From positions 1,178,001-1,242,000 of the forward strand of contig NC_067204.1 in NCBI RefSeq assembly GCF_026262505.1: 64,000 bases of DNA, in the 5' to 3' direction. This document shows, piece by piece, positions 54,893 through 64,000 of this stretch. Position 1 is the stretch's first letter. Each line of letters begins with the position of its first letter. Made by a program: the position numbers and the translations under genes. Source of the DNA: Trichomonas vaginalis G3 (Eukaryota > Parabasalia > Trichomonadida > Trichomonadidae). A model generated the notes under the pieces. That model was not told the DNA's origin. It searched no databases and was given only the letters and a program-made list of their open reading frames with translations.

Positions 54893-57800
54893 TCTTACTC
54901 TCAATAAAAAGCTAATTCATAGTGTCTGTCAAACCACAGTCATATTGTCACTCAAACTGTCAGTAATATTCTAATTAAAGCCGTCAGTCATATTGTCAGT
55001 CAAACTGTCAGTCATTCACTCACTCAAATCAACAGTTATATTGTCACTCAAACTATCAGTCTTATTCTCACTAAAACCATCAGTCATACACTCTCTTAAA
55101 CTATGAGTCATATTGTCACCCAAACTCTCAGTCATATTCTAAATAAAACCTTAAGTCATATTGTCGGTCAAACTGTCAGTCTTACTCTCAATAAAAAGCT
55201 AATTCATAGTGTCTGTCAAACCACAGTCATATTGTCACTCAAACTGTCAGTAATATTCTAATTAAAGCCGTCAGTCATATTGTCAGTCAAACTGTAAGTC
55301 TTATTCTCACCCAAACCGACAGTCATATATTCATTCAAATTAGCAGTCATATTATCACCCAAACTGTCAGTCTTATTCTCACTAAAACCATCAGTCATAC
55401 ACTCTCTTAAACTATGAGTCATATTGTCACCCAAACTCTCGGTTATATTCTAAATAAAACCGTAAGTCATAGAGGCTGTCAAGCCGTCAGTCATATTCTA
55501 ACTAAAAAGCTAATTCATAGTGTGTGTCAAACCGTCAGTCATATTGTCACTCAAACTGTCAGCCAATTGTCAGCTAAACTCTAAGTCATATTCTAACTAA
55601 AGCCGTCACTCATATTGTCAGTCAAAACGTCAGTCATGTTGTCACTCAAACTATCAGTCTTATTCTCACTAAAACCATCAGTCATACACTCTCTTAAACT
55701 ATGAGTCATATTGTCACCCAAACTCTCAGTCATATTCTAAATAAAACCTTAAGTCATATTGTCGGTCAAACCGTCAGTCATATTGTCGGTCAAACTGTCA
55801 GTCTTACTCTCAATAAAAAGCTAATTCATAGTGTCTGTCAAACCACAGTCATATTGTCACTCAAACTGTCAGTAATATTCTAATTAAAGCCGTCAGTCAT
55901 ATTGTCAGTCAAACTGTAAGTCATACACTCACTCAAATCAACAATCATATTGTCACCCAAACTATCAGTCTTATTCTCACTAAAACCGTCAGTCATATTG
56001 TCAGTCATATTGTCACTCAAACCGTCAGTCATATTGTCAGTCAAACTGTCAGTCATTCACTCACTCAAATCAACAGTTATATTGTCACTCAAACTATCAG
56101 TCTTATTCTCACTAAAACCATCAGTCATACACTCTCTTAAACTATGAGTCATATTGTCACCCAAACTCTCAGTCATATTCTAAATAAAACCTTAAGTCAT
56201 ATTGTCGGTCAAACTGTCAGTCTTACTCTCAATAAAAAGCTAATTCATAGTGTCTGTCAAACCACAGTCATATTGTCACTCAAACTGTCAGTAATATTCT
56301 AATTAAAGCCGTCAGTCATATTGTCAGTCAAACTGTAAGTCATACACTCACTCAAATCAACAATCATATTGTCACCCAAACTATCAGTCTTATTCTCACT
56401 AAAACCGTCAGTCATATTGTCAGTCATATTGTCACTCAAACCGTCAGTCATATTGTCAGTCAAACTGTCAGTCATTCACTCACTCAAATCAACAGTTATA
56501 TTGTCACTCAAACTGTCAGTCTTATTCTCACTAAAACCATCAGTCATACACTCTCTTAAACTATGAGTCATATTGTCACCCAAACTCTCGGTCATATTCT
56601 AAATAAAACCTTAAGTCATATTGTCGGTCAAACTGTCAGTCTTACTCTCAATAAAAAGCTAATTCATAGTGTCTGTCAAACCACAGTCATATTGTCACTC
56701 AAACTGTCAGTAATATTCTAATTAAAGCCGTCAGTCATATTGTCAGTCAAACTGTAAGTCTTATTCTCACCCAAACCGACAGTCATATATTCATTCAAAT
56801 TAGCAGTCATATTATCACCCAAACTGTCAGTCTTATTCTCACTAAAACCATCAGTCATACACTCTCTTAAACTATGAGTCATATTGTCACCCAAACTCTC
56901 GGTTATATTCTAAATAAAACCGTAAGTCATAGAGGCTGTCAAGCCGTCAGTCATATTCTAACTAAAAAGCTAATTCATAGTGTGTGTCAAACCGTCAGTC
57001 ATATTGTCACTCAAACTGTCAGCCAATTGTCAGCTAAACTCTAAGTCATATTCTAACTAAAGCCGTCACTCATATTGTCAGTCAAAACGTCAGTCATGTT
57101 GTCACTCAAACTATCAGTCTTATTCTCACTAAAACCATCAGTCATACACTCTCTTAAACTATGAGTCATATTGTCACCCAAACTCTCAGTCATATTCTAA
57201 ATAAAACCTTAAGTCATATTGTCGGTCAAACCGTCAGTCATATTGTCGGTCAAACTGTCAGTCTTACTCTCAATAAAAAGCTAATTCATAGTGTCTGTCA
57301 AACCACAGTCATATTGTCACTCAAACTGTCAGTAATATTCTAATTAAAGCCGTCAGTCATATTGTCAGTCAAACTGTAAGTCATACACTCACTCAAATCA
57401 ACAATCATATTGTCACCCAAACTATCAGTCTTATTCTCACTAAAACCGTCAGTCATATTGTCAGTCATATTGTCACTCAAACCGTCAGTCATATTGTCAG
57501 TCAAACTGTCAGTCATTCACTCACTCAAATCAACAGTTATATTGTCACTCAAACTATCAGTCTTATTCTCACTAAAACCATCAGTCATACACTCTCTTAA
57601 ACTATGAGTCATATTGTCACCCAAACTCTCAGTCATATTCTAAATAAAACCTTAAGTCATATTGTCGGTCAAACTGTCAGTCTTACTCTCAATAAAAAGC
57701 TAATTCATAGTGTCTGTCAAACCACAGTCATATTGTCACTCAAACTGTCAGTAATATTCTAATTAAAGCCGTCAGTCATATTGTCAGTCAAACTGTAAGT

Positions 57801-60800
57801 CTTATTCTCACCCAAACCGACAGTCATATATTCATTCAAATTAGCAGTCATATTATCACCCAAACTGTCAGTCTTATTCTCACTAAAACCATCAGTCATA
57901 CACTCTCTTAAACTATGAGTCATATTGTCACCCAAACTCTCGGTTATATTCTAAATAAAACCGTAAGTCATAGAGGCTGTCAAGCCGTCAGTCATATTCT
58001 AACTAAAAAGCTAATTCATAGTGTGTGTCAAACCGTCAGTCATATTGTCACTCAAATTGTCAGTCTTATTCTAACTAAAAAGCTAATTCATAGTGTCTGT
58101 CAAACCGAAGTCATATTGTCACTCAAATTGTCAGTCATACACTCACTCAAATCAACAGTCATATTGTCGCTCACACTCTCAGTCATATTGTCAGTTAAAC
58201 CGTCAGTCATATTGTCAGTCAAACCGTCAGTCTTATTGTCACTCAAACTGTCAGTCTTATTCTCACTAAAACCATCAGTCATACACTCTCTTAAACTATG
58301 AGTCATATTGTCACCCAAACTCTCAATCATACACTCACTCAAATCAACAGTCATATTGTCAGTCAAACTGTCAGTCTTATTCTAACTAAAAAGCTAATTC
58401 ATAGTGTCTGTCAAACCGAAGTCATATTGTCACTCAAATTGTCAGTCATACACTCACTCAAATCAACAGTCATATTGTCACCCAAACTATCAGTCATATT
58501 CTAAATAAAACCGTCAGTCATATTGTCAGTCAAACTATCAGTCTTATTCTCACTAAAACCATCAGTCATACACTCTCTTAAACTATGAGTCATATTGTCA
58601 CCCAAACTCTCAATCATACACTCACTCAAATCAACAGTCATATTGTCAGTCAAACCGTCAGTTATATTGTCAGTCAAACTGTCAGTCTTATTCTAACTAA
58701 AACCGTAAGTCAAAGTGTCTGTCAAACCGTCAGTCATATCGTCAGTCAAACTATCAGTCTTATTCTAACTAAAAAGCTAATTCATAGTGTGTGTCAAACC
58801 GTCAGTCATATTGTCAGTCAAACTGTCAGTCTTATTCTCACTAAAACCATCAGTCATACACTCTCTTAAACTATGAGTCATATTGTCACCCAAACTCTCA
58901 ATCATACACTCACTCAAATCAATAGTCATATTGTCAGTCAAACCGTCAGTTATATTGTCACTCAAACTGTCAGTCTTATTCTAACTAAAACCGTAAGTCA
59001 AAGTGTGTGTCAAACCGTCAGTCATATTGTCAGTCAAACTGTCAGTCTTATTCTAACTAAAACCGTAAGTCATAGTGTCTGTCAAACCGATGTCATATTG
59101 TCACCCAAACTGTCAGTCTTATTCTCACTAAAACCATCAGTCATACACTCTCTTAAACTATGAGTCATATTGTCACCCAAACTCTCAAGCATACACTCAC
59201 TCGAATCAACAGTCATAGTGTCTGTCAAACCACAGTCATATTGTCAGTCAAACTGTCAGTCATATTCTAACTAAAACCGTAAGTCATAGTGTGTGTCAAA
59301 CCGTCAGTCATATTGTCAGTCAAACTTTCAGTCATACACTCACTCAAATCAACAGTCATATTGTCATCCAAACTATCAGTCTTATTCTCACTAAAACCGT
59401 AATTCATATTGTCACTCAAACCGTCAGTCATATTGTCATTAAAACGGTCAGTCATACACTCACTCAAATCAACAGTCATATTGTCAGTCAAACTATCAGT
59501 CTTATCCTAAGTAAAAAGCTAATTCATAGTGTGTGTCAAACCGTCAGTCATATTGTCAGTCAAACTATCAGTCTTATCCTAACTAAAAAGCTAATTCATA
59601 GTGTGTGTCAAACCGTCAGTCATATTGTCAGTCAAACTATCAGTCTTATTCTCACTAAAACCATCAGTCATACACTCTCTTAAACTATGAGTCATATTGT
59701 CACCCAAACTCTCAATCATACACTCACTCGAATCAACAGTCATAGTGTCTGTCAAACCGTCAGTTATATTGTCAGTCAAACTGTCAGTCATATTCTAACT
59801 AAAACCGTAAGTCATAGTGTGTGTCAAGCCGTCAGTCATATTCTAACTAAAAAGCTAATTCATAGTGTGTGTCAAACCGTCAGTCATATTGTCACTCAAA
59901 CTGTCAGCCAATTGTCAGCTAAACTCTAAGTCATATTCTAACTAAAGCCGTCACTCATATTGTCAGTCAAAACGTCAGTCATGTTGTCACTCAAACTATC
60001 AGTCTTATTCTCACTAAAACCATCAGTCATACACTCTCTTAAACTATGAGTCATATTGTCACCCAAACTCTCAGTCATATTCTAAATAAAACCTTAAGTC
60101 ATATTGTCGGTCAAACCGTCAGTCATATTGTCGGTCAAACTGTCAGTCTTACTCTCAATAAAAAGCTAATTCATAGTGTCTGTCAAACCACAGTCATATT
60201 GTCACTCAAACTGTCAGTAATATTCTAATTAAAGCCGTCAGTCATATTGTCAGTCAAACTGTAAGTCATACACTCACTCAAATCAACAATCATATTGTCA
60301 CCCAAACTATCAGTCTTATTCTCACTAAAACCGTCAGTCATATTGTCAGTCATATTGTCACTCAAACCGTCAGTCATATTGTCAGTCAAACTGTCAGTCA
60401 TTCACTCACTCAAATCAACAGTTATATTGTCACTCAAACTATCAGTCTTATTCTCACTAAAACCATCAGTCATACACTCTCTTAAACTATGAGTCATATT
60501 GTCACCCAAACTCTCAGTCATATTCTAAATAAAACCTTAAGTCATATTGTCGGTCAAACTGTCAGTCTTACTCTCAATAAAAAGCTAATTCATAGTGTCT
60601 GTCAAACCACAGTCATATTGTCACTCAAACTGTCAGTAATATTCTAATTAAAGCCGTCAGTCATATTGTCAGTCAAACTGTAAGTCTTATTCTCACCCAA
60701 ACCGACAGTCATATATTCATTCAAATTAGCAGTCATATTATCACCCAAACTGTCAGTCTTATTCTCACTAAAACCATCAGTCATACACTCTCTTAAACTA

Positions 60801-63800
60801 TGAGTCATATTGTCACCCAAACTCTCGGTTATATTCTAAATAAAACCGTAAGTCATAGAGGCTGTCAAGCCGTCAGTCATATTCTAACTAAAAAGCTAAT
60901 TCATAGTGTGTGTCAAACCGTCAGTCATATTGTCACTCAAACTGTCAGCCAATTGTCAGCTAAACTCTAAGTCATATTCTAACTAAAGCCGTCACTCATA
61001 TTGTCAGTCAAAACGTCAGTCATGTTGTCACTCAAACTATCAGTCTTATTCTCACTAAAACCATCAGTCATACACTCTCTTAAACTATGAGTCATATTGT
61101 CACCCAAACTCTCAGTCATATTCTAAATAAAACCTTAAGTCATATTGTCGGTCAAACCGTCAGTCATATTGTCGGTCAAACTGTCAGTCTTACTCTCAAT
61201 AAAAAGCTAATTCATAGTGTCTGTCAAACCACAGTCATATTGTCACTCAAACTGTCAGTAATATTCTAATTAAAGCCGTCAGTCATATTGTCAGTCAAAC
61301 TGTAAGTCATACACTCACTCAAATCAACAATCATATTGTCACCCAAACTATCAGTCTTATTCTCACTAAAACCGTCAGTCATATTGTCAGTCATATTGTC
61401 ACTCAAACCGTCAGTCATATTGTCAGTCAAACTGTCAGTCATTCACTCACTCAAATCAACAGTTATATTGTCACTCAAACTATCAGTCTTATTCTCACTA
61501 AAACCATCAGTCATACACTCTCTTAAACTATGAGTCATATTGTCACCCAAACTCTCAGTCATATTCTAAATAAAACCTTAAGTCATATTGTCGGTCAAAC
61601 TGTCAGTCTTACTCTCAATAAAAAGCTAATTCATAGTGTCTGTCAAACCACAGTCATATTGTCACTCAAACTGTCAGTAATATTCTAATTAAAGCCGTCA
61701 GTCATATTGTCAGTCAAACTGTAAGTCTTATTCTCACCCAAACCGACAGTCATATATTCATTCAAATTAGCAGTCATATTATCACCCAAACTGTCAGTCT
61801 TATTCTCACTAAAACCATCAGTCATACACTCTCTTAAACTATGAGTCATATTGTCACCCAAACTCTCGGTTATATTCTAAATAAAACCGTAAGTCATAGA
61901 GGCTGTCAAACCGATGTCATATTGTCACCCAAACTGTCAGTCTTATTCTCACTAAAACCATCAGTCATACACTCTCTTAAACTATGAGTCATATTGTCAC
62001 CCAAACTCTCAGTCATATTCTAAATAAAACCTTAAGTCATATTGTCGGTCAAACTGTCAGTCTTACTCTCAATAAAAAGCTAATTCATAGTGTCTGTCAA
62101 ACCACAGTCATATTGTCACTCAAACTGTCAGTAATATTCTAATTAAAGCCGTCAGTCATATTGTCAGTCAAACTGTAAGTCTTATTCTCACCCAAACCGA
62201 CAGTCATATATTCATTCAAATTAGCAGTCATATTATCACCCAAACTGTCAGTCTTATTCTCACTAAAACCATCAGTCATACACTCTCTTAAACTATGAGT
62301 CATATTGTCACCCAAACTCTCGGTTATATTCTAAATAAAACCGTAAGTCATAGAGGCTGTCAAGCCGTCAGTCATATTCTAACTAAAAAGCTAATTCATA
62401 GTGTGTGTCAAACCGTCAGTCATATTGTCACTCAAATTGTCAGTCTTATTCTAACTAAAAAGCTAATTCATAGTGTCTGTCAAACCGAAGTCATATTGTC
62501 ACTCAAATTGTCAGTCATACACTCACTCAAATCAACAGTCATATTGTCGCTCACACTCTCAGTCATATTGTCAGTTAAACCGTCAGTCATATTGTCAGTC
62601 AAACCGTCAGTCTTATTGTCACTCAAACTGTCAGTCTTATTCTCACTAAAACCATCAGTCATACACTCTCTTAAACTATGAGTCATATTGTCACCCAAAC
62701 TCTCAATCATACACTCACTCAAATCAACAGTCATATTGTCAGTCAAACCGTCAGTTATATTGTCACTCAAACTGTCAGTCTTATTCTCACTAAAACCATC
62801 AGTCATACACTCTCTTAAACTATGAGTCATATTGTCACCCAAACTCTCAATCATACACTCACTCAAATCAACAGTCATATTGTCAGTCAAACCGTCAGTC
62901 ATATTGTCAGTCAAACTGTCAGTCTTATTCTAACTAAAAAGCTAATTCATAGTGTCTGTCAAACCGAAGTCATATTGTCAGTCAAACTATCAGTCTTATT
63001 CTAACTAAAAAGCTAATTCATAGTGTGTGTCAAACCGTCAGTCATATTGTCAGTCAAACTGTCAGTCTTATTCTAACTAAAACCGTAAGTCATAGTGTCT
63101 GTCAAACCGATGTCATATTGTCACTCAAACTGTCAGTCTTATTCTCACTAAAACCATCAGTCATACACTCTCTTAAACTATGAGTCATATTGTCACCCAA
63201 ACTCTCAATCATACACTCACTCGAATCAACAGTCATAGTGTCTGTCAAACCGTCAGTCATATTGTCAGTCAAACTGTCAGTCTTATTCTAACTAAAACCG
63301 TAAGTCATATTGTCAGTCATATTGTCACTCAAACCGTCAGTCATATTGTCAGTCAAACTGTCAGTCATTCACTCACTCAAATCAACAGTTATATTGTCAC
63401 TCAAACTATCAGTCTTATTCTCACTAAAACCATCAGTCATACACTCTCTTAAACTATGAGTCATATTGTCACCCAAACTCTCGGTCATATTCTAAATAAA
63501 ACCTTAAGTCATATTGTCGGTCAAACTGTCAGTCTTACTCTCAATAAAAAGCTAATTTATAGTGTCTGTCAAACCACAGTCATATTGTCACTCAAACTGT
63601 CAGTAATATTCTAATTAAAGCCGTCAGTCATATTGTCAGTCAAACTGTAAGTCTTATTCTCACCCAAACCGACAGTCATATATTCATTCAAATTAGCAGT
63701 CATATTATCACCCAAACTGTCAGTCTTATTCTCACTAAAACCATCAGTCATACACTCTCTTAAACTATGAGTCATATTGTCACCCAAACTCTCGGTTATA

Positions 63801-64000
63801 TTCTAAATAAAACCGTAAGTCATAGAGGCTGTCAAGCCGTCAGTCATATTCTAACTAAAAAGCTAATTCATAGTGTGTGTCAAACCGTCAGTCATATTGT
63901 CACTCAAACTGTCAGCCAATTGTCAGCTAAACTCTAAGTCATATTCTAACTAAAGCCGTCACTCATATTGTCAGTCAAAACGTCAGTCATGTTGTCACTC
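54893..64000. repeat. 24-bp satellite, right block, clean, longer higher-order units
   Basis: The same monomer family appears with exact 24-bp (occasionally 23 or 36-bp) spacing and few irregularities. A marker monomer (GTCAGCCAATTGTCAGCTAA) recurs at about 55558, 57018, 59904, 60945 and 63909, so higher-order units are about 1.46 kb, with a shorter 1.04-kb form lacking about 420 bp. A long stretch from about 57,080 is repeated from about 61,000. On the minus strand monomers read as octapeptides such as TDNMTDGL and SENKTDSL without stops for up to 144 codons; on the + strand as SHIVTQTL. No start context or conserved gene boundary supports real coding. The array runs off the window. Confidence 0.95.

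Noticed and set aside
45037-64000. Many 60-130-codon frames as small repeat proteins
   Set aside because: They arise from a 24-bp repeat that keeps frame, occur on both strands and have no constant start or end.
1-64000. tRNA, rRNA or other standard RNA genes
   Set aside because: No cloverleaf with conserved A and B boxes and no rRNA-like segment was noticed on reading; a tRNAscan or Rfam run was not possible.

Overview
The window looks like a piece of an AT-rich trichomonad (parabasalid) genome, close to Trichomonas in style. Three things point there: a Polinton/Maverick end that carries a Dam-like adenine methyltransferase, a mariner with Tvmar-like ends, and a surface-protein gene with a TCA-pyrimidine-T initiator about 7 nt before its ATG and an NPxY/E-type cytoplasmic tail. 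This assignment is inferred from gene content; no marker gene such as rRNA is present.

Layout. (1) 1-3368: end of a partly decayed Polinton, with a fibre-like protein, a probable minor capsid protein, two small decayed genes, a broken Dam-type methyltransferase and a terminal stem-loop. (2) 3369-3407: a 39-T run that joins the Polinton to the next block. (3) 3408-37354: a tandem array of near-identical units, spaced 5.1, 6.36, 5.1, 6.36, 5.1 and 5.1 kb. Each unit holds a leftward surface-protein gene (about 524 codons if uninterrupted) split by a 1.97-kb DNA-transposon-like insert, a tail relic of a second such gene, a 410-bp MITE and a relic frame on the + strand. The two longer units also carry a 1.25-kb foldback element in the same gene. 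(4) 37355-45011: single-copy AT-rich DNA with a roughly 51-bp minisatellite, a decayed mariner, a decayed MULE-like transposase and an unrecognised broken gene running into a 25-N gap. (5) 45037-64000: a 24-bp satellite with higher-order repeats, running off the right edge.

The most unusual signal is inside the 1.97-kb insert. About 1 kb of it is a chain of some 15 long hairpins laid end to end, including a 250-bp cassette of four hairpins present almost twice. Paired stem changes between cassettes suggest that the structure itself is kept. The chain stops in the middle of a hairpin where a transposase-like C-terminal frame begins. The insert is flanked by 89-bp direct repeats of the host gene, far longer than a normal transposon target duplication.

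No surface-protein gene copy in the window is uninterrupted. The window is therefore best read as a repeat- and transposon-dominated, probably subtelomeric or heterochromatic region. Copy numbers in the array and base accuracy in the left half of the satellite should be treated with caution, because both look affected by assembly.
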